Source of the DNA: Lithospermum erythrorhizon
Lineage: Eukaryota > Streptophyta > Magnoliopsida > Boraginales > Boraginaceae
Reading direction: 5' to 3'
Length of the DNA: 64,000 bases
Assembly (NCBI GenBank): GCA_019722365.1
Contig: JADFUC010000849.1
Span: forward strand, 62,001-126,000
A program made the translations under genes and the position numbers. This document shows, piece after piece, positions 48,800 to 61,234 of the stretch. The number at the start of each line of letters is the position of its first letter. The stretch's first letter is position 1. The notes under the pieces were generated by a model. The model was not told where the DNA came from. It was given only the letters and a program-made list of their open reading frames with translations, and ran no database searches.

Positions 48800-49503
48800 G
48801 TTTACACCTGGGCTTGCTCCACTCGCCTCACGGCCCCTCTCGATGCTCTCCCCCGCGAAAGATGTCTTAACTCAAACTCGGCTCGCTTCTGCATCTGTGA
48901 TCATCGATCATAGACTCTCGAATGCCCACCAAGGCCAAAGATTCTCCACGCGTATCTAGATCGTCCAGCCTCCGTTCAACCGAAAGCCTTCCCTAGCAGC
49001 AACAAGTAAACACCTGCCAATAGCTTCCGCCTCTACGCCAAGCAGCTGAAGACGACTCCACCGGTCGCCTAAATAAAGAAGAAGCCTATCATGAACCTCA
49101 GAGGGACAACATCACACGAAAGATCCCTAACATCACGAGTCATGAGAAAACATCCTTTGTTCCTCACCCCGACTTAATAAACTCGCTCTACTGAACTTCA
49201 TAAGAGCCTCAAAGGAAGCCATGATGCCTCTTCCTCCCGCTAAGGTCCCTGCTGACTTAATCTCTATACAAATGAACACAACTCCGACCAAATACCCCTC
49301 ACCGCTCTAAGGATCGACTGACATCCGAACGCCAAACAAAGTTAGTTAGCAGTACCGCAAAGAACACCACCGTGATTAACACGATCCAGAAGTTCTTTAA
49401 CATCCACGACCAATAACTCCATCCCCCCGGAGACTCATTAATACCGCCGATCACGCAAATCTGCGCCCCGTAATCCATAATCGCCCGCGCCTCATCTCCT
49501 CGT
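48800..49503 (-). pseudogene. Antisense PMD ORF of element C, C-terminal part
   Basis: On the minus strand frames give RQLLLGVEAEAIGRCLLVAA-like and REGFRLNGGWTI-like pieces. The stretch is homologous in reverse to parts of 13690-14410 of element B (for example 49480-49440 to 13690-13790). The downstream flank (48780-48660) matches 14460-14555 well. It is separated from its N-terminal part by the nested X element. Confidence 0.4.
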
Positions 49504-50463
49504 TGAAATCAATGAGAATCGATTCCCTTTATTGTGCCCGCCATGACAACCCGCAGATCAATTCATTCGGTCAAGTTAAACGCGACATCGAACTTGTGCT
49601 GCTCAATTAGTAACGGTATACACAGCGGTTCTCGCGATAATTCTGCGTTACGAGCTTATCGCTAGATCTTACTCATTAATCGCTATAATAATAGTAATTT
49701 TATACAACTCTACTATTATCCGAGCCTGGCGTCACACACATACAATGATATTCGAATAATATTTCATGAATGAAAATTAAACGAGATTCAGATATCGGGA
49801 GAAATGTATTTCAATATTTATATATTTGCTAAATATATATATCGATGAACATCAATTGGTTAAACTAGTAAGTTTAACTAATTAGCTAATTGAGATCGAT
49901 GAATAACTGATAAGTTATTCGATAATATTCATTAGTATTTTAATTGACTTGTTGCTAATTAAAATAACAACTCCACTAGTAACTCATTATTTAATTGTGA
50001 GGCCTGCTAACGGTCTTAATTAAGCACCAGCCAAACCCATTTCTTAACTAGCTTCAGTTAACTTGCTTTCGTGGACTCTGATTTAAGAGGACAGTTCTTT
50101 TCTACCTACAATAATCATAAAAAACTTCTCCACCTCCTCTCAGTTGTTCGCCCTTCCTCAGCGAATCAAGAATTTTTCTCCCACCCCTATTTCATCCTTA
50201 AAACTCTAGTGCAAAGCCTAAGTTCTCGGTTCAAGCTTTCCTCTCGCAAGGCAATCTGTATGACATCTTTTCTAGCTATTAACAAGATCGGGAGAGATCT
50301 GGCGGGCTTTCACGCGAGGCATTTATCGGGGATTTGGGTTCAATTCGCCCGAAATATAAGAATTTCGTATTCATATTTTATGTTTGGGGATTAATTTACA
50401 TTATTTTGAGAATCGGGGATATAACTGTGTTCATCACCATTAAATTCATACTAGATTCTAACA
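49504..50463 (+). repeat. 5' LTR of nested X element
   Basis: TGAAATCAATGAGAATCGAT start, TATTATCCGAGCC box at 49709, end ATTCTAACA at 50463, followed by AGGGCCTTGAGCC, a possible degenerate tRNA-Met primer site. Confidence 0.65.
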
Positions 50464-51999
50464 AGGGCCTTGAGCCTACCAAGTTTAATGTATTTTATCT
50501 AGTTTGATTTCAGCATGTCATAGTTAATTTTGATTATTTCAATATTTTATATATTCAATCATTTAATATAATATGAAAAAAAACAACTCCATTTTATATA
50601 TTTCATGATGGCCGGAATCATCACTTCATGTATTAATTTTGATGATTTGAAGTTTATTGGAATTGTTTCATGAATCGAAAGTGATTAAAAACAACACTGG
50701 TATTTTTAATTGGTGTACGCTTATTTTCACATTTTACAATGAGGTTTAGAAATTTTAAAATTATGAAATTAAATTGTTGTTCTGACCCTTTGAGGTTCAT
50801 GTCAGTTTTTTCTTTAATTTTTTGAATTTTTTAAGTACTCCTAAACAATTCATTAATTTCCTGATTACATGGCTTAATCGAAAAACTGTATGTTTTTGAT
50901 AAAATCTACTCGACGTGTTCAATAATGATATCGTTGATGCTCTGCAAAAATCCCCGAATTTTTTGAATTTAGAGCTTCCAAATCGCTTTTCACAAAGTTG
51001 CAATTAACTGAAAACTCGAAATGAATTATTAAAAATCTGCTCTAACTCGCGCTAACCGCTTTCTCCCGGGCGCTGGCCCGCCGCCGGAATTGTACCGCCG
51101 CCACCGGACGGTAAGCTCATCGTCAGACGGCGCGCTGGCGCTGCGTCGGGCCATGGGCGGCTCTGGGAGGCTTCGCTGCTTTTGGTCAGCAGTTCTGTCA
51201 TTCCGCTTTAGAAACCCTAAATGTATTTTATCTAATTATTTTTAGTTTTAAAATTTATTGGTAATTATTAATTTCTGGTTTTTAAAGTTGCAAATCATAA
51301 ATTTTTGGTTATTAAGACATTGAATATATATTCTGAATGGCATTAAATTTGATTCATATTTCCCTTTCAAAATTATTTTCATTAATTGGTTAATTTTAAA
51401 AATATTTTCATGATAATTTTTAAATTTTAAATTTTGGGAGTTATTTACTTGTAAGTAATTATTCCATAATTCTAGTTAGTGCTGGTAATTATTGTAATAA
51501 TTATCATTAATCATGCGTGATTATATTTGAATTTAAAATTTACATTAATTGGATAATTAATTGTAAATATAATCTTTAATTACTAAATAATTATTTTAAC
51601 ACAATTATTTTCATTTCATATTTAATATATGTGACATTAACCCAGATTTATTTGTTTCAATGTTTCGTCATACTGCTACGGAAACGAACGGAGGCGTATC
51701 GACATTTACCCGTATTTTTCCGCCTCGCTGCACTTATCGCTTGTGATATGACCATTCGAGTCATATTATTTTATTTTATTTTATTTTCTTGCTTCCTCCC
51801 ACAAGTCAGACGGCCTAAAAATGTGATTAAATAGATTGAATTTGTAATTCAAGACTTGCTCAAGCCGCATTCCTGCCTGTACAAGAATCAGACAGGCCAA
51901 ACGTTAGTTTTCAAGTTTTGAAAATGTAATGTGGCCTAAATTCATTATTCGAGCCAAATGTTACTTACTACTCGTATATACTATCGATCATGAATTTTG

Positions 52000-52768
52000 T
52001 CCCATTACTTACTATTATCCGAGCCTAAAGGTCACACACATACAATGATATTCTAACAATATTTCGCGAATGAAATTAAACGAGACTTCAGATATCGGTA
52101 AACGTATTTCTCAATATTTATATATTTGTCAAATATATATGTCGATGAACATCAATTGGTTAAACTTGCAAGTTTAATCAATTTAAGCATCAGATCATGA
52201 ATAACTTGATAAGTTATTCGATGTTGACTCGTTAGTATTTTAATCGACTTCAAGTTAATTAAAATAGAATAACCCACTAAGAACTCATTATTTAATTGTA
52301 GGCTCATAACGGTCTAATTAAGTTAACGAGTTAAACTGATTTCTTAACGAGTTGCTTAACGAGTAGAATTTTGGGACTTGGTATTTAAGAGGATTAGGTT
52401 TTTCATGACATTAGAATCATAAAAAACCTCCACCCCCTCTAAAAGAAAGCCGCCCTCGTGAATCGGAAGAATTTTTCTTCCAATTCTCATTTCATCCTCA
52501 AACTCTAGCAAGTTCAAGTTCTCGGTTCAAGCCTCTTGGCGCCACAAGTAAATCTAGAGGACATCTTTTCTGTCAACAAGCATTGGAGAGATCTGCGGGC
52601 TTTCACGCCGTAGGCATTTCGTGGGGATTGGGTTCAATTCGCCTCGTTGAAATATAAGAATTCTCGATGGCTACATTTGTATTTTATGTTTAGATTAATT
52701 TACTTTATTTTGAGAGAATCGAATGTACGACCATGCTCATCACATTAAATTCATACTAGATTCTAACA
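52000..52768 (+). repeat. 3' LTR of nested X element (5'-shortened)
   Basis: Aligned with 49705-50463 from the CCGAGCC box to the common end ATTCTAACA. The first ~170 bp of the LTR are missing or unrecognisable. Confidence 0.65.
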
Positions 52769-54390
52769 CTCCCCGAAGTCACCTAATTAATTACGCAATC
52801 CGAAGACTCATCGAATCCACAACCTCGGTCCGAACCTCACCCTAGTGAAAGACGCCTCCGTAGCGTGCAAAAGAAAAGACGACCGAATAAAAAAAGCAAA
52901 GATCACGACGCTAAGAACTCGTGGCGGCAAGCGAAGATCGTGAAATGCTCCTCCTCGACATCCTTAAGAACGGCAAAGCAGGACGTCCGTAAGACACAAC
53001 GACAAGCATTCGGCCTCCCTAGTACCCCACTTCACATGTTTGGGTCTCTATCTACTCGCATCATCCTTAGGGAGTGAACGCTTTCAAAAGGTTTTTCACG
53101 ACGGCTAAACCATAGAACTCGAAGACGGGAGCGCTTCGCTCTTTACCTCGCCCTGTTATGGACCTTAATACTCTCAAGAGAAAACACACTATCCAACCTC
53201 AGACGAGTAACCCTCAGAAGACCTACGGGACTTCTCACCACCTGAACGCCACACTCGCCTCTAACCCGTTGGTACAGATCTCAAAGAACTCAAAACCTCA
53301 AAAGCTAGAACTCAGGTTCTCGAGATTCGATTCGAACCTGGGATGGCGCGAGAGAAACCTAACTACTGAGAAACTACTGGGTTATAAAGCCCCAAGAAGA
53401 GCATAAGTATCTTCCCTATAACCAACCATTGCCAGCGGTAAGACTCAAGAAAAAGGCCATGTATTCTTCTCGTAATCTAGCCGATCATCAAGAAACACCG
53501 TGGGCTCTGACACGGCAACGAGGCCAGCCCAGAAGGAACGCGCTTGTCCAAGAACACACAATATACATCGGCCCACACTAAAGAAAAAGAAACCCCTGCA
53601 CTCAACACTAAGACTCAGAGCCCGAGACCCACGAAATAGAACGGACCCACTGGGATGTAAGCAAAGTGTAGATGAAGAATTTGATCGACTACTCTCCGCA
53701 AATGAGGCACCGGGCAGAACTTCCAGCAACGACTCCACAAACTAATCCACTCCTCCTGATAGCGGTTAGATGGTGTTAAGTTGCCAAACGATGATAGGCA
53801 TGGAGTAGAAAATAACACGACTCAAGGATACACTTTTACCAAGGATCGGTGAGCGCATTCAAGCAGAGGGGACCACCTCATCCATCAGATAGCCATCTAT
53901 GGGAAGACCACCAAGCTTATACAAATCCCATAAAGAAATGGAGAGTTTGCCATAGGGCAGCAGTAAAGTATTGGTAGACGGACTCCAGCATTCCACAAAG
54001 GCCTTCATCAAAGGATCAGAATACTCATAGATATACAGGGAAGCTCGCACCGCCTCATATATGCCAAATGGGTAGAAAGCTTCCAAGTAACAACCACTTA
54101 GAACATCTTCTATCCCACTCCTAAGAGAGTTTGGGGGTATACTCAAACAACCCATGAAGAGCAATCGAAGAGTGCCACGACCACCGCCCGGTAGCAACAT
54201 CTTCCCTCAAAACTCGGTAGATCGCTTGAGGCCTGGCCCTGCATGACCCCGATAAGCCAAACGAAGCACCTGGTAGGCGCCTGTGAGTAAAATTCATACC
54301 ACCAGCACCACCCTCGCCATCCGCAGCCTCAGCCAAGCGAGGGCAAGAACCTCGAATAGGCGAGCGCCGCCGTAACGGTATCTCCACGCC
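52769..54390 (-). pseudogene. Antisense PMD ORF of element C, N-terminal part
   Basis: Best evidence for PMD in the window. Minus strand 54200-53859 is open for 113 codons and reads, in order, EDVLSGCYLEAFYPFGIYEA, VRASLYIYEYSDPLMKAFVE, CWSPSTNTLLLPYGKLSIS and LWDLYKLGGLPIDGYLMDE. These match the PMD core, in which 'W.P.TNTf...GE.titL.Dv..L.gLPi.G' is the signature. An upstream frame (54387-54121) may hold the start. Downstream frames (53818-53445) continue it with shifts. PMD proteins act in plant TE silencing (MAIN, MAIL1) and are also carried by TEs. The orientation is opposite to its host element. No intact product is possible here. Confidence 0.75.
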
Positions 54391-54589
54391 CTCTTCATGA
54401 TCAGCGAACGCGGGCGTGAAGGCTGGGATGCTCCCTCACCGAAAAGTCACCATAATACCCTGACAAACAACACAGAAAATAGGCAGTCAAAAGAGCAAAT
54501 AAAACATTCAAGAAGATGCTTATCGCAACTTAATAACCACACAAAGACAGTGCCAAGATAAACCCCATTCAAAATCACGACAATGAAGT

Positions 54590-55910
54590 CGATTTTCGAT
54601 AAACTGTAAGTCTAGCATATCCCACCATCCAAAGGTTAAGACGGGCATTCCTCCGAAGTAGGTTGGGCAAGATACCCCATAATCCAAAAATATTAGATTA
54701 GATACCTTAAGTCTATATCCCACCATCCAAAAAGCATAGCACGGGGCAAATTCGAAAGTGGTTAAGATAAATTCCCATAATCCGGAACAGTTGGGACGTG
54801 GATAAATTAAGTCTAGCATATCCTACCATCCAAAAGAAGAAGATGGGGCAACATCCGAAAGGGTTAATATACCCCATAATCCGAAACAAGACATACGGGA
54901 TACCTGTAAGCCCAAGATATCCCACTATCCAAAGTTAGTTAAGACAAGTACCGAAGGTTAAGATACCCTATAATCCAAAACAAGTCAGATGTGACAGCCA
55001 AAAGTCTAGCATATCCCACCATGCAAAAGAAAGAAGATAGCATCTAAAAGGTTAAGATAACCCATAACTGAAACAAGTCGACGGGATAACCGTAAGTCTA
55101 AAGATATCTCACCATAAAAAAAGAAGCGCGGGCAACCTCCGAAAGCGGTCAGATACCCCATAACCGAACAGTCAAACGATGCTTCAAGTCTAGCATATCC
55201 CACCATCCAAAGAGTTGGGCATGGGCAACCTCCGAACGGGTTAAGACACCCCATAATCCAAAATGCTCACGGATACCTGGGGTCTAGTATATCCCACCAT
55301 CCAAAAGAAGAAGACAAGTAACATCCGAAAAGTGGTTAAAGATACCCATAATCCAAAAACAATTCAGACGGGATAAGAATTTGTAGCATATCCCACCATC
55401 CAAGAAGAAGACGGGTAGCCTCCGAAAGCGGTTGAAGATACCCCATAATCCGAAACAAGTCGACGGGATACCATAAGTCTAGCATATTCCACCATCCAGC
55501 GAAATAAGACGGGCAGCCTCCGAAAAGTGGTTAAGACGCTCTATAATCCAAAACAAGTCGACAAGGCTTAAGTCTAGCATATCCCACCATCCAAAAAGCA
55601 TAGCGATAGCACCAAAACGCGAAGATATCCCATAATCCAAACAAGTCACACGGATAGCCAATAATCCGAACAGTCGAATGGATCCGTAAGTCTAGCATAT
55701 CCCACCATCCAAAGAAGGGCATTGGCAGCCTCCTAAAGCGGTTAAATTTTACCCCATAATCCAATAGGTCGGGATGGGTATACCTGCAGGCTGAAGATAT
55801 CCCACCATCCAAAATAAGAAGACGCAGGCAAATTCTCCGAAAGGGTTCCAAGATACCCCACAATCCAAACCATTGACGGGATAACTAGAAGCCCGCATAT
55901 CCCATCAAAA
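54590..55910. repeat. ~97-bp minisatellite, about 14 units, element C
   Basis: AGCATATCCCACCATCCAAA recurs at 54614, about 54712, 54815, 54914, 55008, 55101, 55192, 55286, 55385, 55481, 55575, 55694, 55794 and 55893 (91-119 bp, mostly 94-100). Each unit also has an AAGATACCCCATAATCC box about 50 bp away. Reading frames across it on the minus strand are open repeatedly but reflect the repeat, not a gene. Confidence 0.95.
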
Positions 55911-57081
55911 AACCAACCCCCACACCGTGAGGCGGATACACGCATAGACAAACGGGTACAATACATCACTACGCAACTCCAACAAACAAAAGAACAAAGC
56001 AAACAAAAAGGCAAGCACATGCACAAAAATAGACACAAGCTGTTCTAAGGCAAATTCGGGCATGAAGACGAACCCAAATATCTAAAGGTCAGGCCTACCG
56101 ACTTCAAGGGGTCGACGCCAATGCATTCGTTTACTCGATATCTTGGAGACTATGGGTTGTTCTCATCAAGAGGACGAGCAACGAGGAAGTATATAATCGC
56201 TTAATACTACAAGTCAACACAAAATAGATAACGAGGAAGATATTCTATCAAGCATCATTTGTTGTAACGAGGAAGATATTTAATTCGCATCACAAAGTCA
56301 AAGACAAAAAATAGGATAAAGAAATAGAAAATGCTTTTGACTGAGGCATTAGAAAATTCAAAAATTAAGAAAAATCATGCGGGGCGCGGAGTTCTGCCAG
56401 AACTTCAGCTCAAATCTCAAAGCATTCTCGATCGAATTGGCCCTTCCTCATGATTTTCTTGCAACTTATGAGTCTAACCTTAAGCACAACGGTTTAAGTA
56501 AAGAGAGTAGACTCAAGTCACGGTTGTCCAACAAGAAAAAAAGCAACGAGTCTCTGCCTCACATGATTTTCAAAATCACGGGGTCCACTAGGCCAAATTT
56601 TCTACTAACCTCATGTCCAACCCGAAGCACTCAACGAAGTTCACGAGCCATCCCAGATGCCGAAAGTGCTCGACGCTGAGATAAATCGAAGACCCATGGA
56701 TTAATTTTCGCTATATTAGTGTAAAATTAAAAATGCTATATATTTTATTATGACTACAATTAATAATACAATTATATTCATTGAAATTAATTCTCCCCCG
56801 ATGGATCGGAAATTGATAAAGCCGAAGATCAAGACCCCGACACTATACTAAATTTATGTCGGGAAGTATCCAAGATGACGATTAATTTCTTAAATTAGGA
56901 ATTAAATCGTGGGTACCTATTACACCCGGCTAAATGCAGCCAGTAAAATCTATCGAACGCAAGGATCCGCGAAAGTACGATAAGTCCGAAAAACGGTTGT
57001 ACTGTATTGACCACACGTCACCGCAGACCGCGCGGATTCAACACCGACACTTACTAGGTAATGCACTGTTCGAGGGACATT
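55911..57081 (+). other. 3' internal module of element C
   Basis: Non-coding. 56380-57081 matches 9560-8790 in reverse. GAGGAAGATAT-type phrases repeat at about 56231 and 56269. A 100-codon ORF at 56377-56679 has no known motif and is not kept open in the other copy. The last bases (CGAGGGACATT) are a plausible polypurine tract. Confidence 0.55.
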
Positions 57082-58542
57082 TGTGATAGTGGAATTTTAA
57101 TTAATAAAATTCATTTTTATGGGATTTATTAATTTAAATTAATATTCAACTGACACACGGTTACGCTGCGGTAGATTAGTGGTTCACCCGAAGCCTAATT
57201 AAATTCAAAGCCGTGAGAAAATAATAGGTTCCCGGATTCAGTGTGACCTCGATATTAATTTTAGGGTAAAATTAGGGTTTTACATTAAATAAACCTAATT
57301 TTAAACCTAGAATAAGTGTTTCCGAAAGATGCGGGCTTATATTAATAAAGCAAAGTGGAACGTCAGTGGTCAATAAATAAATTCATCCTCGACCTAAAAA
57401 CCCAAGAATAGGCGCCTACTCCATTCTCGAGAATAAGTCATGTAAAATATCCCGACGGCCCAGATTATCCCTCAAAATCAACTGGCCATGATCACGATCC
57501 AATTAAAAACGAACCGACAAAGTAAAATCAAAGTCCGAAAAGCCTATAAATACCACATATTTCGAAAATCGCTAAAACAAGTCAAGGAGAAAACGCTAAG
57601 GCAAAAAGCCTCGCAAAGGCTCAAGAAAAGACAGCGGCATTAATCAAGAACTCCGTACTAAGATTCAGTGGAAAGATGCACTCCAGACACCCTCAAGTAC
57701 AAGATGCGCCTAAAACCATCACGCTTTTAGTTGCACAATCCGAGTCTCCAAATAAAAAGTCTCCCCCTCCCCACCAAGTCAGTAGAAACACGCTTTGAAG
57801 CCCTCAAGACTATCTCAAAGCCGTGAGGATTAAGCTGCCAAGCCCCTACCTCCTACATCAAATGTGCACCTCGTAATATACAACTAGAAAGAAAGGACCA
57901 TCCTAATGAGCCGACGGTAGTTCGAAGCCGCTTCCACTTAACCCCCAAGTCAACCAAAGAGGTGAACACGCCGCCGCCTCCCCTCGCTCTACATCTAGCA
58001 CGCATATAAAGGAGCCGCTAAGTGCCCCCGCCGTCAAGGAACCCAAGCCTATAAGGTTCATCAACGCCTACCCACATATTCGATAACGAGGTCAAGATCC
58101 ACCAAATTCATCGCATCCAAGCGAGAGAAGCGCGCCCAACTCACCACTAGCCTACCTATCCAATCAAGTTGAGAGTTCAAGTCCCTCCATCCAGCCCATA
58201 TCTCAAGGATCCAAGTCGAACACAACGATCAAGTCCCTACAGCCACACGGGATCAAGACTGCTCAAGCACCCGGTTCGGACCATATTTCCAAGTCAAGAC
58301 CAAATCCTCGTCCCAGGCCCTGTCTAGGACACATATCCAACTCAAGACCTGCTCAAACAAATTTTACTCCATCAAGTCAAGCCATATCAGACGCTAATAT
58401 ACATAGGAGATAACTAGATCGATAATAACCCTAAATGCTGCTTCGATAAACATTCTTTCGTACTGCGACGTATTTCCCCAAACGAGTTTTATCTTTCGGA
58501 GCGCATTATAAATAATAAAATCTTTCTTTACGATACACCACA
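57082..58542 (+). repeat. 3' LTR of element C
   Basis: Starts TGTGATAGTGGAATTTTAA. It has the CCTATAAATACC promoter box at 57544 and AATAATAAAATCTTTCTTTA at 58512. Aligned with 43047-44413 with many indels. Confidence 0.85.
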
Positions 58543-58760
58543 TATTGATATATGTTTTTTTTTCACACGTTTAACATGTTTTAAGTTTTTATGGACATAA
58601 CTAATTAAATTGTCTATTTATATGAGAAAATAAAGCAGTCAATCAATCACCATTAGTCTTGAAAGACTAACATCTAACTCTATATATATACAGTGTATAC
58701 ATTATATATATGGATGGTGTACATTAGATCTAGATGATGGAGTAGTTAGTAGTAATAAAG

Positions 58761-58940
58761 ATGGAGTGGCTGCCTATTCAATTCGCAATGGATGGCCATA
58801 TGGTACACAAGATTCTCGGTCCCTTGGTGGATCGTTTTATAGTTCTCATGGATTGTATTCTAGCAATTGTCACTTTTTATTTGGCAGAGCCGCTGAGATA
58901 TGGAACCTACGATGACTTTGGTTTGTTTATCACGTCTTGA
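58761..58940 (+). CDS. Possible 59-residue membrane peptide, unrecognised
   Basis: An uninterrupted ATG-to-TGA frame in the short unique stretch right of element C. The peptide begins MEWLPIQFAMDGHMVHKILG and has a hydrophobic segment (about residues 26-42, RFIVLMDCILAIVTFYL) and an acidic, aromatic C-terminus. TATA-like sequence lies upstream (58680-58710). It could be a first exon or a small gene, or a chance frame. No family recognised. Confidence 0.3.
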   Translation: MEWLPIQFAMDGHMVHKILGPLVDRFIVLMDCILAIVTFYLAEPLRYGTYDDFGLFITS

Positions 58941-58999
58941 TGGCTGCAAACATTTAATGCATGCCTACTTTTATTTGTTAATTTAATTGCAAAATATGG

Positions 59000-61130
59000 G
59001 ACGATTATTTACTTCGTTTTTTGTCTATTTAAGTCTTTTATTATTCTTTACATAATTATACATTATGGTGCTTGTTTGATGGTTCGATTATACCTATACC
59101 TACAAATTATAAAGTGTGAAACCATCACACTAACGGTATCTCAAAGTTCCTGTCATGAGCTACCATGAGAGTTAATCATGTAATTTAGCTTCCCACCGGC
59201 CGCATTACTAGCGCTTTTTTAACCACTTCAACATAAAGGCCACTCCTACAAAGTTCGAACAAACATCGAGGAAGAGGCTTATTAATCGATACTTAACACT
59301 CTAGTTCTTTACCAATTGAGTTATTACCTGGAGTTGTACACTGTTAGCCTAAATATAACCTCTTCGGCGGGGGGGGAAGTTTAATAAGGTTTTACTAAAG
59401 TTTCTACCTTTTCTAAGCTTAATCAAATTAAGCGAAAATAATAAACTAAGTGAGTTAAACTTAATTCGATTAAACAACTACCCAAGCTCTAGAATGATTA
59501 GTCAAGAGCTAAACAATAAATATATAATCAAATGAATAAATAAAAGACTTGAAAGTAAATGAGCAAGGTTAGACGATATTAATAAGATTTGAACGAGCTT
59601 CGTCTCCCCTAGCGCCGACCTTCCGGCTTTTCAACTGGATTTGGTAACGAGCAACTAGCTCCTTGAAGAATTGTTTGATTAAGGCAAAGAATCCTCTCAC
59701 AAGACTATTATCAAACACCTAGTATACAACTAAGTGACCCAAGCTCCAAGCCAAGGATTTCACCTCCTAATCAACCTGCATTGGGGAACTCAAGACCCGA
59801 CTCCTAGATTTCACTCTACTACTCCAAACTAGAATAGCAACCCTATGCTACACCACACAAGGATTTCCCAAACAATCACAAGATTGAATAATGATTATAA
59901 TAAACACACAACTATGGAAACACTCTACTAAAGATTATCAAGATTAAGTATGAGAGCTTTTGCTTTTGCCTTTTTGAGATTTCAAGAAAAGATTTAATGT
60001 TTAAAGTGTGTCAAAAAGGTAGGGTTTCAAAATAGGAAAGTTGCTCAAATACTATTCTAAAAATAGCTAGAAATCTTCTCCGTTTTGAGACCCCATCGAG
60101 ACACAGGTCTCAATGGTACCAATGTATCGGTAACTACTATAATTTGAATAATTATCGAGACCTCATCGAGACAGGGGTCTCGATTAAACCAACCTACGGG
60201 ACTCTATCGGTGAGGACTTGGGCCCCCGATGCATGCTCATGAAGGAATCAAGCACGCCATCGAGACCATCGAGAAACTCTCCTCACGGGGTCACGGCCAA
60301 CATTTACTCTAAAATAAAGATCGCTTTTACTAATTCACAAAACCTAAATAACACACAACATTTGTATGAGCCTTGACTATGAATCAATCGATACTTAGGA
60401 GTAGGAATTACGGACTATCTATTTTAAAACACGTCAAGATTAAGCACACAAAAGTTATAACTCTCATACGAAAACGACAAAACCTAAAGTAGTAGAGTTT
60501 CCTTACACATGCCTATAACAATTCTAAGTCCACGAGATCCTCATATAGCTTGGCGTTTAGTTGACTCGATCATGAGTCTACGAACATCCTGATCAACACT
60601 TTAAGCACTCGAACTTCTCAACTATGAACCCTAAGCACAAGTTCACTAGAGAGCGGAATTAGTTCGTTTAAGCAATTTGTTATCTTCAAAAAAGGAATGA
60701 ATGGAATTCTATTATTCAACAAACTCCCCTCTCACATAACAAATTGCATGGGCTGGGGTCGGCCTAAAAGAAAATCAACAAGGGCATGGCCCCTTCCCGT
60801 GTATGTGCTTTTTTTTCTATTCTTTCATTTTGAATTACCAACGGCGTGAGTGAAAAGTGGGGCGAGGAGTAGTAAAATAGTTAACTATAGTAAACAAGTT
60901 TCCAACACAATATCAAGCAACAATTAAGATAACAACACTATAAACAATACAAGATAAAGTGTCAAGAAACAACTAAATATTAAATATAAAGATCCAAAAA
61001 CATAATAACGCATAAGTCAACAAAATTCTCCTCCTTTGTGATCATCGCAAAAGGGGCATACAAAAAAAAAACTAAACACAATGAGCATAAAAAACAATAG
61101 AAATCATATGGTCAAAGCCATCAAAGTCCC
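59000..61130. other. Non-coding TE-like region with GAGACC palindromes
   Basis: No coding frame. Between 60090 and 60300, phrases of the form CATCGAGACN(n)GGTCTCGAT recur four times, and three more lie at 62795-62940. A nine-G run is at 59369-59377. Probably the LTR or 3' non-coding part of the minus-strand copia-type element whose RNase H relic is at 63300-63850. Confidence 0.4.
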
Positions 61131-61234
61131 TCAATTTATCTTCGGACCACCGCTACCTCCTCCCAAGAATTGCCCCATGACATCATCCTCATCATCGCCA
61201 ATAATATAGTCATCGATTCCAATACCCGATAGGA

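Larger units (their letters stand above)
49504..52768 (+). mobile_element. Nested non-coding LTR element of family X (copy X5)
   Basis: LTR 49504-50463, internal 50464-51999, partial LTR 52000-52768. Both LTRs share the CTATTATCCGAGCCT box, the 'gatgaacatcaattggttaaact' stretch and the terminus CTAGATTCTAACA. The internal region is AT-rich with one GC-rich patch (51050-51200) and repeat R near the 3' end. It holds no gag or pol. A 107-codon ORF at 50071-50394 overlaps the LTR and has no motif. The element splits the antisense PMD ORF of element C, so it inserted after C. Confidence 0.65.
43047..58542 (+). mobile_element. Tat-like LTR retrotransposon C, 15.5 kb, with nested X element
   Basis: Direct LTRs at 43047-44413 and 57082-58542 share start (TGTNNATAGTGGAATTTTAA), promoter box and end. 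Between them in order: leader with (TC)n, gag (45233-46250), protease (46480-46900), linker (46900-48230), ~62-bp minisatellite, antisense PMD ORF split by a nested family X element (49504-52768), a 97-bp minisatellite and a 3' module ending in a purine-rich CGAGGGACA just before the 3' LTR. No RT, RNase H or integrase motif was found, so the element looks non-autonomous. A clean target-site duplication was not seen. Confidence 0.75.

Noticed and set aside
54520..56038. Series of overlapping minus-strand ORFs with recurring W, G and Y-rich peptides
   Set aside because: They are translations of the 97-bp minisatellite units; the peptides repeat with the DNA period and have no start or domain.
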